Assembly (NCBI GenBank): GCA_022822525.1
Contig: JAJEBN010000100.1
Span: forward strand, 30,783 to 94,782
DNA length: 64,000 bases
DNA from: Acidimicrobiia bacterium
GTDB lineage: Bacteria; Actinomycetota; Acidimicrobiia; Acidimicrobiales; Poriferisodalaceae
Direction: 5' to 3'
The notes under the pieces were generated by a model that made no database searches, was not told the DNA's origin, and saw nothing but the letters and a program-made list of their open reading frames with translations. Positions 8,140-16,404 of the stretch are shown in pieces (position 1 is the first letter of the stretch; each line of letters starts with the position of its first letter). The position numbers and the translations under genes are program-made.

Positions 8140-9876
8140 ATGTTCGCTGAGCTCATCCGGGACCAGCAAGACACCGACAGCGACGCTGCGGACTCGTCGC
8201 ATTTCCCTGTTGGGGGCGGGTCGGCTTGGCCGTCGGATGCGGCGGTGTGGAAGGCCGGCGACTTCGACAGCGCCGCCAGCGCAGATGCTGGCGACCGGGT
8301 CCCCGACGGGAACTGCATGCTGCAGGGCGCTGCGGGCGCACACTCGGCGCCTGCGCCCGGCGCCGATCCGAGCTGCGAGCAACCCGGGCTGGGGGCGTTG
8401 AGCTATTCGGCGCTCGAGGATCGTTTGGTCGAGCTGGTGGCTGAGCGGAACCGCGTCGAGGGCGAGTACTTGGAGGTGTTGGGCGAACTCACGTCTCGGC
8501 ATGGCACGCAGGCGGCGGCCTATGTGCTGCGCGACCAGACCCGCATGAACGGCGCCCAGGCACGCTCGGAGTCTCGGTTGGCTGACAGCCTGCGCGAGCA
8601 CGACTTGGCGGGCACGCTCGACGCGATGCGCTCAGGCGAGATCCACATGGCTCACGCCAAGGTGATCGCCCGCGAGTCGCCCAAGAAGCACCGCCGCAGC
8701 GAAGCGAGCTTCTTGGGGCTTGCCCGGGCCTATCCGTCGGACACTCTCGCCCGGCACACGCTCGCCTATGAGTCCCAGCAGGTGTACGCCGATCTCGCTG
8801 CGGAGGCCGCTGCGGGAAATCTCGACCCGGTCGACGCCGAGCTGGCGTTGCAGCGGCACCAGCGGCGGGCGTCGCTGCGCTGCGGCGACGACGGCATGTG
8901 GGACCTGCGAGGCCGCTTCGACTTCCTCACCGGACGCCAGCTCAGCATTACCCTGCAAGCAGCCGTGCGCGCAGCGCGCCGCAACACCGACAGCGCCGCC
9001 GCAGCGCGAAGCAGCCGCACAGCCGACGACCCCGCAGCCGGCGATGCTGCTGCGGGCGACACCGCTGGCGGCGGCCCTGCTTCGGGCGGCGACGTCGACG
9101 ACCAGGTGCCCGCGCCGACCACCGCGCAGCTCACCGCAGACGCGCTCGCCGGCCTGATCTGCGGCACCCAAAGCTCCCGCCGCTCCAACGCGGGGCTCGT
9201 GATCGTCGCGGACTATGACATCGCCAACGACCGGCTTGCCAACCCCCGCCTCGACGACGGCACCCCCATCTCCCCGAACATCCTCGCCGACCTCACCCTC
9301 GAACCCCTCCCCAGCAGCGCTCGAAACGGCAGGCTCGACTGCCCCGCGACGCCCCAACCGCACACTGCGCAACAGACCGCCACCTACGCCGTAGCCGCCA
9401 AGGTGCTGCCAGCAGTGTTCTCCGCCGACTGGTCACAGCTCGCCCTCGGAACCGCCCGCAACGCCAACGACGCCCAACGGCTCATCCTGGCCCTGCGCGA
9501 CGGGGGCTGCATCAGCTGCGAACTCACTCCTGAGCACACCGAGGCACACCACATCGACCATCACGAACACGGCGGCCCCACCGAGGTACCCAACCTCGCG
9601 TCGCTGTGCAGACCCTGCCACAACAGCTTGCACAAGCGCCAACGTCAGATCGACATCCCACCCGACGGTCGGCCCCGCCTGCGACCGCCCCAACCCACCG
9701 GCACCGGCCCGCCCGAACCGAGCGGCCACGCCCCACCCACACCGGACAGCACCGACCCGCCTACGGCCAGCGGCACGCTTTCACCTGAACCTGCCCGGAC
9801 GAACCCGTCTGCGGCGAACGACGCCGACCCTTCCAGTGAGTCAAGCCAGCGGCGGGAAAGCGCCCGCAGCCCGTAA
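8140..9876 (+). CDS. DUF222 / 13E12-family protein with HNH endonuclease domain
   Basis: A 578-aa member of the actinobacterial 13E12/DUF222 family, often present in many copies per genome and related to mobile DNA. The DUF222 helical region spans about residues 75-400, interrupted by an Ala/Gly/Asp-rich low-complexity insert near 285-325. The C-terminal HNH nuclease motif is intact (about 455-500): CISC, then HHIDHHEHGG, then LCRPCHNSLHK, giving the zinc cysteines, catalytic His, Asn and last His. The tail after the HNH is Pro/Thr-rich. The frame is open upstream to 7978, but the ATG at 8140 is preferred because a good promoter ends 6 nt before it and upstream codons are AT-rich and unlike the gene. 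A nuclease role is inferred from the motif. Confidence 0.85.
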   Translation: MFAELIRDQQDTDSDAADSSHFPVGGGSAWPSDAAVWKAGDFDSAASADAGDRVPDGNCMLQGAAGAHSAPAPGADPSCEQPGLGALSYSALEDRLVELVAERNRVEGEYLEVLGELTSRHGTQAAAYVLRDQTRMNGAQARSESRLADSLREHDLAGTLDAMRSGEIHMAHAKVIARESPKKHRRSEASFLGLARAYPSDTLARHTLAYESQQVYADLAAEAAAGNLDPVDAELALQRHQRRASLRCGDDGMWDLRGRFDFLTGRQLSITLQAAVRAARRNTDSAAAARSSRTADDPAAGDAAAGDTAGGGPASGGDVDDQVPAPTTAQLTADALAGLICGTQSSRRSNAGLVIVADYDIANDRLANPRLDDGTPISPNILADLTLEPLPSSARNGRLDCPATPQPHTAQQTATYAVAAKVLPAVFSADWSQLALGTARNANDAQRLILALRDGGCISCELTPEHTEAHHIDHHEHGGPTEVPNLASLCRPCHNSLHKRQRQIDIPPDGRPRLRPPQPTGTGPPEPSGHAPPTPDSTDPPTASGTLSPEPARTNPSAANDADPSSESSQRRESARSP

Positions 9877-10030
9877 CCCACACCGCCGGCCGCTTGATCT
9901 CAGCGGACGACTCGCGGACGTTCGTATCGCACCGACGTGTCACACGCTCTCGCTAGACAATGGGCAACACCATCTGGCTCGGCGCGTTCGGAGGAATCGC
10001 CCGGCCCATCGTCATCGAGGAGTCAGCCCT

Positions 10031-11434
10031 ATGTCCACCGGTCTCGCCGTCGTGCTCGGCCTCCTGGCGGGTCTCGCCGTGGGCGTCGGCACCGCTTGGG
10101 CACTGCTGTCTCGAAAGCTCGCCCGCGCCGGCCAGGAACGAGACTCGCACGCTCTGCGCAACGCCGAGGTAACTGCTGAGCTGACCGCAGAGCGCGACGC
10201 GGCGCGTACCGAGGCCGAGCTTCGAAGCCAGCGCACTGCCGAGCTGATGGCTGAGCGCGACGCGGCGCGCTCTGAGACGCAAGAACAGCGAGAGCTTGCC
10301 GCTGGGCTGCGGGCGAAGCTGGCGACTGCGGTTGCGGATCGTGACGCTCGGGTCGAGGAGATGACCAAGAAGCAGGCCGAGATCGAGACGCGATTCACCG
10401 AGATCGCCGCTCAGGTCAGCCAATCCACCCGCGAGACCTTCATGAAGGAGTTCCGCGACCTGACCGCAGAGCAGACCAAGACGGCGGGCAAGACCGTCTC
10501 CGAACTCGTCGAACCGATGCGCGAGCGGCTGAAGGAACTGCACGAGCACGTCAGCAAGGCCGACACGTCCCGGGCCGAGGACACCGCCAAGGTGTCCCAG
10601 AGTGTCGAGCAGCTTGTCTCCGAGACGAGCGGGCTGCGCCAGATCCTGCGCGACTCCAAGATGCGCGGCGCCTGGGGCGAGCAGCACCTGCGCAATGTCA
10701 TCGAGGCCGCCGGCATGAGCCGCCACATCGACTACGTCGAGCAGGCCACCGTGGCCGACCCCGCCGGCGAAAGTCGCGCACGGCCCGATGTCGTGGTGAA
10801 GGTCCCGGGCGGCACCAGCGTGGTGATCGATGCCAAGACGCCGTTTGCCGCCTACGACCGCGCAGTGAACTCGAGTGACGAGGCCGAGCAGCGAGAGGCG
10901 CTGGCCGAGCACGCTGCTGCGCTCAGCGAGCGGGCGCGCGAACTCGGCAATCGCGACTACGGCCGCTGGGTGCCGGGCTCGCCCGACTTCGTGCTCATGT
11001 ACGTCCCGACCGATCCGATGCTCGACGTGGCCATGGACGCCGACGGCGAGGTCTGGCAGAACGCCTGGCAGCGTCACCGGGTGCTGATCGCCACACCCGG
11101 ACTGCTCATCGCGTTCCTGCGGACGGTCGCCCTGGCCTGGCAGCGGCACGACATCGCCCGCAACGCCGAAGAGGTGGCCAAGCTCGGCAACGACCTGTAT
11201 TCCCGGCTCTCGAAGTACCTCGAGCACATCGACAAGATGGGGCGCGGCCTGCGCAGCGCGGTCGATGCCTACAACGGCAGCATCGGCTCGTTCGAGCGCA
11301 TGGTGCTGCCCGGCGCCCGCCGCTTCCGCGAGCTGGGCTCGGTGACCGGCAGCGACGAACTCGACGGTGCAAACCCGATCGAGCTCGACGTCCGTGCCGT
11401 TACCGCCCCCGAGCTGGAACCCGGCGAGGGCTAG
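10031..11434 (+). CDS. rmuC: DNA recombination protein RmuC
   Basis: RmuC-family protein, thought to be a nuclease-like factor limiting DNA inversions and rearrangements. The 467-aa product starts with a membrane anchor (residues 1-25), followed by a long Ala/Glu/Arg coiled coil (about 25-170). The conserved core contains LRQILRDSKMRGAWGEQHL, PDVVVKVPGG, VIDAKTPFAAYDRA and FVLMYVPTDPML, all hallmark RmuC segments. The ATG at 10031 follows GAGGAG with 8-nt spacing; the frame is open 65 codons upstream but runs back into the HNH gene. The coiled coil contains short internal repeats (TAERDAARTEAELRSQRTAE, then MAERDAARSETQEQRE). It converges on the molybdenum-hydroxylase gene. Confidence 0.92.
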   Translation: MSTGLAVVLGLLAGLAVGVGTAWALLSRKLARAGQERDSHALRNAEVTAELTAERDAARTEAELRSQRTAELMAERDAARSETQEQRELAAGLRAKLATAVADRDARVEEMTKKQAEIETRFTEIAAQVSQSTRETFMKEFRDLTAEQTKTAGKTVSELVEPMRERLKELHEHVSKADTSRAEDTAKVSQSVEQLVSETSGLRQILRDSKMRGAWGEQHLRNVIEAAGMSRHIDYVEQATVADPAGESRARPDVVVKVPGGTSVVIDAKTPFAAYDRAVNSSDEAEQREALAEHAAALSERARELGNRDYGRWVPGSPDFVLMYVPTDPMLDVAMDADGEVWQNAWQRHRVLIATPGLLIAFLRTVALAWQRHDIARNAEEVAKLGNDLYSRLSKYLEHIDKMGRGLRSAVDAYNGSIGSFERMVLPGARRFRELGSVTGSDELDGANPIELDVRAVTAPELEPGEG

Positions 11435-11447
11435 CCGCGATCAGGGT

Positions 11448-13748
11448 TCAGAATACGCCTGCGGTGGCATCGTTGATGGCTTGCCAGACGCGTTGCGGGG
11501 TGAGCGGCATGTCGAGGTGGCGGATGCCGAGGTGCGCGACTGCGTCGATGACTGCGTTCTGGACGGCCGGCGTGCTGCCGACGGAGCCGGCTTCGCCGAG
11601 ACCCTTCGCTCCCAGCGGATTGACGTGTGTCGGCGTCTCGTGGATGACCCGCTCGAAGAAGGGCATCTCAGCGGCCGAGACAATCGGGTAATCGGCGAAG
11701 TTCGCGGTGAGCGGGTTGCCGTCGTCGTCGTAGACGAACTCCTCGTACAGCGCTTGGGCTGCACCATGGGCCAGGCCGCCGTGCACCTGTCCCTCCGCGA
11801 GCAGTGGATTGACGATGACACCGGCGTCGTCGCAGGCCACCAGCCGCTGCAGTTCCACCTCGCCGGTGTGACGGTCGACTTCGACGACGGCGATGTGGGT
11901 GCCGAAGGGAAACGTCGGCGACTCTGATTCGAACGTCTCCTCGGCATGCAGCAGGCGCGAGCCCCCGGCGCCATTGGTCGCCGCGAGATGCTCGGCCACA
12001 GCAGCCCAGTCCACCGAGACCGCCGGGGTGCCGACCACGTGAAAGGCGCCCGCACCGCTGTCGAGGGTGACATCGGCAGGGTCTGCCTCGAGCAGCGTGG
12101 CGGCCACCGTGCGCGCCTGGTCCACGAGTCCGCCTGATGCCTCCCAGATGGAGGTGCCTGCAAGCTGCACCGACCGTGAACCGCCGGTGATCTGGCCTTG
12201 GGGGACCTCGTCGGTGTCGCCGTGAACGATGTCGATGCGATCCATCGGCACGCCGGTGCGGTCGGAGATCAGCATCGCCCACGACGTGTGATGGCCCTGC
12301 CCGTACGGCGAGGACCCGGTGCGGCCCACGATCCGCCCGCCCTCGACCAGCTCGACAGCGCCGTACTCGGACCGCCCGAGGCCTGCGGTGCGCTCGACGT
12401 AGGTGGCGATGCCGATGCCGAGCAGCTTGGCGTCGCTGTCGGCGCGCCGGCGGGCCTGCTCTGCGCGCAACTCGGCGTAGCCGGCGGCCTCGAGAGCAGC
12501 ATCCATGCCGGCTTCGTAGGCACCGGTGTCGTAACGCATGCCGGTCTGGGTCTCGAACGGGAACTGCTCGGGTGCCAGGAAGTTCTTGCGTCGCACCTCG
12601 ACGGGGTCCATCCCGATCTCCGCTGCGAACACATCGACGGCACGCTCGATGGCCGCAGCCGCCTCGGGCCGGCCGGCGCCCCGAAACGGGCCGAGTGGAG
12701 TGGTGTTGGTCAGCACCGACACCGAGCTGAACCCGAGCTTGGCTATGTCATAGCAGCCGGTCAGCATCGCCTGGATGTTGCTGGGCAGCGCCGCTCCCGT
12801 ATTGCCGTACGCGCCGGAATCTTGGACCACCCGCACCTCGAACGCAGTGATGCGGCCGTCCCGGGTCCCCCCGATGCGGCAGTACTGGATCTGCCCGCGC
12901 CCATGCACCAGGCCGACCATGTCGTCGCTGCGGGAGGGGACCCACATCACCGGTCGGCCGAGCCGGTCCGACAGCCATCCCAGCAAGGTCTCCTCGGGAT
13001 GGGGGCGGGCCTTCGCGCCGAAACTGCCGCCGACGTCGCGGGAGAACACGCGCATCTGGTCGCGTTCGAGGCCGAGCATCTTGGCCAGGGCGGCGCGCAC
13101 CGGGTGGGGTCCCTGGCCCGCGTTCATGTGGTGCAAGCGACCGTCATCGGCCCAGCGGCTCGCCGCCACCCGGGGCTCCAGCGGGCACGGGGCGATGCGG
13201 TTGTTCACCGTGCGCACCTCCGCCACCGCCTCGCACGCATCGAAGTCGACCTGCTCGCCGTCGAGCGACATGCGCAGCACGACGTTCGGCTCCGCCATGC
13301 CCTCGAACAGCGCGGGGGCTTCGAGGGCAGCCTCGGGATCGGTGAGGGCCGGCAGCGGCTCATAGTCGACAACGACGAGCTCGGCCGCATCGATCGCCGC
13401 CGCAGCGGTCTCCGCCACCACGACCGCGATGGGCTCGCCCACGAACCGAACGCGGTCGCTGGCCAGCATGGGTCGCACGATGGCGGCATCGAATGCCGGG
13501 CTGGGGGCCGGGTAGGGGGCAAGGTCCAGGTCCGCCGCGGTGACCACGTCGATGACTCCTGGGGCATGGCGCGCCTCGCCCACGTCGAGCCCCGTTATCA
13601 CGGCGTGCGCAACGGTCGACGTCACGTAGCACGCATGCGCCAGGCCATCCCACTCGGGGTCTGCGGCGACATTGGCGACGAACTGCCCCCGGCCGCGCAG
13701 CAGCGGCTCGTCCTCGCGCCGTACAACCGATGTTCCTCGTAGTGCCAT
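11448..13748 (-). CDS. xanthine dehydrogenase/CO dehydrogenase-family molybdopterin-binding large subunit
   Basis: Molybdenum hydroxylase large subunit, 766 aa, of the XdhB/CoxL superfamily, which hydroxylates carbon centres with water as oxygen donor. The N-terminal hammerhead domain covers about residues 10-130. Cofactor-binding segments include GGSFGAKARPHPEE, PFRGAGRPEAA (about 352) and GRTGSSPYGQGHHT, and the active-site Glu lies in GLGEAG (about 716). The loop that reads AYxCSFR in true aerobic CO dehydrogenase reads GPFRGAGR here, so CO is an unlikely substrate. The FAD and [2Fe-2S] subunits normally encoded next to it are absent. It begins 49 bp after paaC on the same strand and is probably the last gene of the paa-like operon. 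The substrate is unknown; an aromatic or N-heterocyclic compound is an inference from context. Confidence 0.85.
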   Translation of the reverse strand: MALRGTSVVRREDEPLLRGRGQFVANVAADPEWDGLAHACYVTSTVAHAVITGLDVGEARHAPGVIDVVTAADLDLAPYPAPSPAFDAAIVRPMLASDRVRFVGEPIAVVVAETAAAAIDAAELVVVDYEPLPALTDPEAALEAPALFEGMAEPNVVLRMSLDGEQVDFDACEAVAEVRTVNNRIAPCPLEPRVAASRWADDGRLHHMNAGQGPHPVRAALAKMLGLERDQMRVFSRDVGGSFGAKARPHPEETLLGWLSDRLGRPVMWVPSRSDDMVGLVHGRGQIQYCRIGGTRDGRITAFEVRVVQDSGAYGNTGAALPSNIQAMLTGCYDIAKLGFSSVSVLTNTTPLGPFRGAGRPEAAAAIERAVDVFAAEIGMDPVEVRRKNFLAPEQFPFETQTGMRYDTGAYEAGMDAALEAAGYAELRAEQARRRADSDAKLLGIGIATYVERTAGLGRSEYGAVELVEGGRIVGRTGSSPYGQGHHTSWAMLISDRTGVPMDRIDIVHGDTDEVPQGQITGGSRSVQLAGTSIWEASGGLVDQARTVAATLLEADPADVTLDSGAGAFHVVGTPAVSVDWAAVAEHLAATNGAGGSRLLHAEETFESESPTFPFGTHIAVVEVDRHTGEVELQRLVACDDAGVIVNPLLAEGQVHGGLAHGAAQALYEEFVYDDDGNPLTANFADYPIVSAAEMPFFERVIHETPTHVNPLGAKGLGEAGSVGSTPAVQNAVIDAVAHLGIRHLDMPLTPQRVWQAINDATAGVF

Positions 13749-13797
13749 GGGTAGACCCTGCCTCGCCGTTCAGCCGACGGCGATTGTGGCAGAGGCG

Positions 13798-14610
13798 CTA
13801 CCAGCGCGCCGTGGGATCGATCGAGAGCACCTCCACCATCTCCGCGTGCAGCGCCGCGAAGTGCGGTGAGCGCTGGCCGGCGCGTCCGCCCGACGGCGCC
13901 GCCTTGGGGCCGGCCACGGGCCACTGCGGCTGATACGCCACTGGCGCGAGCGCATCGTCGACGATGCTCTGCCATCGGGCGAGCTGCTCGCCGAGCTCGC
14001 ACGTCATGACGCCTGCAGCAACGAGCCCCGCCTCCGAGCAGCCCGCCGGAGCGTCGAAGAGCTCGCTGGCCATCGGCGCGAGCTGGTCGAACAGCGGCAG
14101 CAGGTGAGCGATGCCTGCGTCGGTTCGCAGCAGCCGGTCGAGCAGTCCGGTGGCGTGGCGCAGGTGCGACCGCTCCTCGGCGAGCGCGCGACGGGCGACC
14201 GCTCCGAGCGACGCCCACGACGAGTCCGCCAACGCGCTCCAGCGCACCGTCTCTGCGGTGTCATACAAGAAGTGGCGCACCAGCGTCTCGGCCCAGTCGT
14301 GGCAGGGCAGCTCGGTGATGTGAGCGCAGAGGTACTCGTGCGACTCGCGCCCGTATGCCATCGCGTCGATGTCGTCGCCCAGCAGCCCGTACAGCGCGCG
14401 GGCGTGGCCCAGCTCGTCCTGGCTGATCGACGTCAGCGCCAAGTCCTCTTCGAGGAACGGCCCCACAGCGATCCACCATCCCAGGTTCTGCCCGATGCAC
14501 AGCTCGTCGTCGGCGAGCGCCAGCACGAGGTCGCGGGCACCCGGGACGTCCGCAGGATCGCCGGTCGGTTCGATTGCGGCGACGCGTTCGGGTTCGCCCA
14601 TGTCGTTCAT
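13798..14610 (-). CDS. paaC: phenylacetyl-CoA epoxidase subunit PaaC-like
   Basis: Structural partner of PaaA in the ring-1,2-phenylacetyl-CoA epoxidase complex. The 270-aa ferritin-like four-helix protein shows ADDELCIGQNLGWWIAVGP near the N-terminus, SQDELGHARALYG at about 62-74 and AEERSHLRHATGLLDRLL at about 145, typical of PaaC. The start overlaps the stop of paaB (ATGA), indicating translational coupling. A second ATG three codons in is possible. Gene order here is paaA-paaD-paaB-paaC, unlike the common A-B-C-D-E. Confidence 0.88.
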   Translation of the reverse strand: MNDMGEPERVAAIEPTGDPADVPGARDLVLALADDELCIGQNLGWWIAVGPFLEEDLALTSISQDELGHARALYGLLGDDIDAMAYGRESHEYLCAHITELPCHDWAETLVRHFLYDTAETVRWSALADSSWASLGAVARRALAEERSHLRHATGLLDRLLRTDAGIAHLLPLFDQLAPMASELFDAPAGCSEAGLVAAGVMTCELGEQLARWQSIVDDALAPVAYQPQWPVAGPKAAPSGGRAGQRSPHFAALHAEMVEVLSIDPTARW

Positions 14611-14879
14611 GCCGGCTCGGCGTTGCCGGCCTGGCGCAGATCTCGCAGGAACGTGCCGTCATTGTGACGGTGGGCACGATCGGCCATCTGCAGTTCGGTG
14701 GGATCGGCGACCAGCAGGTCCTCGCGGGCCACGACCCACATCTGCTCCCCCTCGGACCTGCGTGCGTAGCAGTCGCGGGCGAAGCTCAGCGCCAAGTCGT
14801 CGTCGGGAGCTTCGAGTGCGCCGACATGGGTGAAGGGATCCTTGCCTGCGCGCTTGAGGAACACCTCGTAGGTCTTCAT
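14607..14879 (-). CDS. paaB: phenylacetyl-CoA epoxidase subunit PaaB-like
   Basis: Small 90-aa subunit of the phenylacetyl-CoA epoxidase complex, thought to bridge the catalytic and structural subunits. The N-terminus MKTYEVFLKRAGKDPFTHVG and the core SFARDCYARRSEGEQMWVV are characteristic. The ATG at 14879 is chosen because family members begin exactly there and it overlaps the paaD stop by 4 nt; an open frame further upstream overlaps paaD and is not used. Normal length for the family (about 90-95 aa). Confidence 0.9.
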   Translation of the reverse strand: MKTYEVFLKRAGKDPFTHVGALEAPDDDLALSFARDCYARRSEGEQMWVVAREDLLVADPTELQMADRAHRHNDGTFLRDLRQAGNAEPA

Positions 14880-15391
14880 GCAGGAATCCTGCTCGTCGGG
14901 CTGTCGACCCTGCCGACGACTTCCACGGGATTGCGGCACTGCGGGCACCACTCGACGCTGCGGCAGGGCGTCGGACCGAAGTCCGAACGGTGCTCCAGGA
15001 CGGCGCTGCCGCAGATGGGGCAGCTCGCATCCGCGGACCGGCTTCGCACCGCCACGGAATACTCGCGAGCCAGAAAGCTCACTGCAGATGGTGCGATCCG
15101 ATCCGCTGTCCACACGGGATCGTCGATGAAGGCCACCTCGATCGAGACGTCAGCACCGGCGCACGCTGCACGCGCGGCGTCGGTGACATCGCGAGCGATG
15201 ACGTCGAGCGCGGGGCAGCCGAGCATGGTCGGCACGAGCTCGATGCGCACCGCCGAGCCGTCGCCGGCTGCGCTGACCCGTTCGAGGATGCCCAGCTCGG
15301 AGATGGTGACCTCGGGATATTCCGGGTCGCACACCATCGATACCGATCGGCGGATGGCCGCGACGAGACCAGCGGGAGCATCTGCGCTCAT
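14876..15391 (-). CDS. paaD: PaaD-like MIP18-family Fe-S assembly protein of the epoxidase
   Basis: A 171-aa PaaD homologue, an accessory protein believed to help metal or Fe-S maturation of the epoxidase system. The N-terminal DUF59/MIP18 domain has DPEYPEVTISELGIL (about 22-36) and the conserved Cys in PTMLGCP (C59). The C-terminal zinc-ribbon-like part has C124-x2-C127, C143, C149-x2-C152 (SCPICGS and WCPQC). It overlaps paaA and paaB by 4 nt each. Its position between paaA and paaB differs from the usual place after paaC. Confidence 0.88.
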   Translation of the reverse strand: MSADAPAGLVAAIRRSVSMVCDPEYPEVTISELGILERVSAAGDGSAVRIELVPTMLGCPALDVIARDVTDAARAACAGADVSIEVAFIDDPVWTADRIAPSAVSFLAREYSVAVRSRSADASCPICGSAVLEHRSDFGPTPCRSVEWCPQCRNPVEVVGRVDSPTSRIPA

Positions 15392-16308
15392 GCGGGCACC
15401 GCAGCCGCTTCGTCCAGCGCGTCGCGCACCCAGGCGGCGCCGTCCCACGCGTTGCGGGCATCGCGCAGGCGCCGCTCGCTGTCGGGTCCCCGGCCGGCGA
15501 TGGCCGCCTTCAGCGCATCCCAGTCGATCTCACCGCTGACCCAGCGCCCCGTGTCGGGGTCCTGGTGCAGGTCGGGGTCGGGAATGGTGAAGCCGGCAGC
15601 GGTCAGCTGCGGCACCATCTTCTGCACGAACCGGTCGCGCAGCACCTCGTTGCGCTCGGACTTGATGTGCCAGCGCAGCAGCACATCGTTCGGCGACGAG
15701 TCGGGGCCGAACAGCTGCACTGCCGGCCACCACCAGCGGTCGAGGCCTTCCTGCATCAGGTCGTGCTGCTGGGAGGTGCCCTTGGCCATCTTCAGCAGCA
15801 GCTCCTCGCCGTTGCGCATGTGAAAGCCCTCTTCGGCGATGATCCGCCGCAGGATGCGCTTGTAGGGGCCGTAGCTGCAGTTCTTGAAGACGGCCTGCTG
15901 GCTGGCGAGCGCCGCCGCGTCGACCAGGTACGCGATCGCGATCTGGTCGCCCCACGAGTGCGCCCGGTAGTGGAACACGTTGTGGAACGTGGTGCGCCCC
16001 GCCAGCAGGTCGGCGGTCATCTCGTCGCGGGTCTTGACGCCCATGTCGGCCGCCACCATGTACAGCAGGTGCGCGTGGCCGATCTCGTCCTGGGTCTTGG
16101 CCAGCGCCGTCAGCTTGTTCGCCAGCCCCGGCGCCTTGGCGATCCAGTCACGCTCGGTCAGCCCGCCCATGTACTCGCTGTTGGCGTGCAGCTCGATGAA
16201 CCGGAACACTGCCTCGCGGTACGCGTCGGGCATGTCGTCGTCGGGCTCCACCAGCCCGCCGTCGTCGAGGAAGGCCTCGAAGTCCTCCATGGAGTCCCAG
16301 CTGCGCAT
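15388..16308 (-). CDS. paaA: phenylacetyl-CoA epoxidase catalytic subunit PaaA-like
   Basis: Diiron oxygenase subunit, 306 aa, close to the usual 309. It should form the epoxide on the aromatic ring of an aryl-acetyl-CoA. Ferritin-like diiron ligands are present: E39, E75-x2-H78 (in TQDEIGHAH), and E160-x2-H163 (in AEEGFHMRNGEE). YKRILRRIIAEEGFH is a family hallmark. The ATG at 16308 was chosen because GGGAGG lies 6 nt upstream; a GTG two codons earlier overlaps that site. A TAGCAT box at 16339-16344 may be the promoter of a paaADBC-molybdenum hydroxylase operon. No PaaE reductase, PaaK ligase or ring-opening enzyme is seen in the window. Confidence 0.9.
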   Translation of the reverse strand: MRSWDSMEDFEAFLDDGGLVEPDDDMPDAYREAVFRFIELHANSEYMGGLTERDWIAKAPGLANKLTALAKTQDEIGHAHLLYMVAADMGVKTRDEMTADLLAGRTTFHNVFHYRAHSWGDQIAIAYLVDAAALASQQAVFKNCSYGPYKRILRRIIAEEGFHMRNGEELLLKMAKGTSQQHDLMQEGLDRWWWPAVQLFGPDSSPNDVLLRWHIKSERNEVLRDRFVQKMVPQLTAAGFTIPDPDLHQDPDTGRWVSGEIDWDALKAAIAGRGPDSERRLRDARNAWDGAAWVRDALDEAAAVPA

Positions 16309-16334
16309 AGGCACCTCCCGGTCAGGGCAACGAT

Positions 16335-16353
16335 CCGAATGCTACGCCTGCGC
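16335..16353 (-). promoter_or_regulatory. promoter element upstream of paaA (shared 19-mer with arsR region)
   Basis: Contains TAGCAT (minus strand, 16344-16339), a plausible -10 box about 30 nt before the paaA ATG. The 19-nt sequence CCGAATGCTRCGCCTGCGC recurs with one mismatch at 24523-24541, upstream of arsR, in the same orientation relative to the gene. Confidence 0.35.
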
Positions 16354-16404
16354 TGTGCAGGGTTGACCGCACCGTTGCCACGGCGGCTCCCACGCCGGTC
16401 GGCT

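Noticed and set aside
12198..13742. Long open frame of 514 codons on the plus strand opposite the molybdenum-hydroxylase gene
   Set aside because: Antisense to a strongly conserved coding region; composition is His/Arg/Gly-rich and no domain is visible.
11448..13748. Aerobic CO dehydrogenase (CoxL)
   Set aside because: The CO-dehydrogenase loop AYxCSFR is absent (GPFRGAGR instead), and medium and small subunits are missing.
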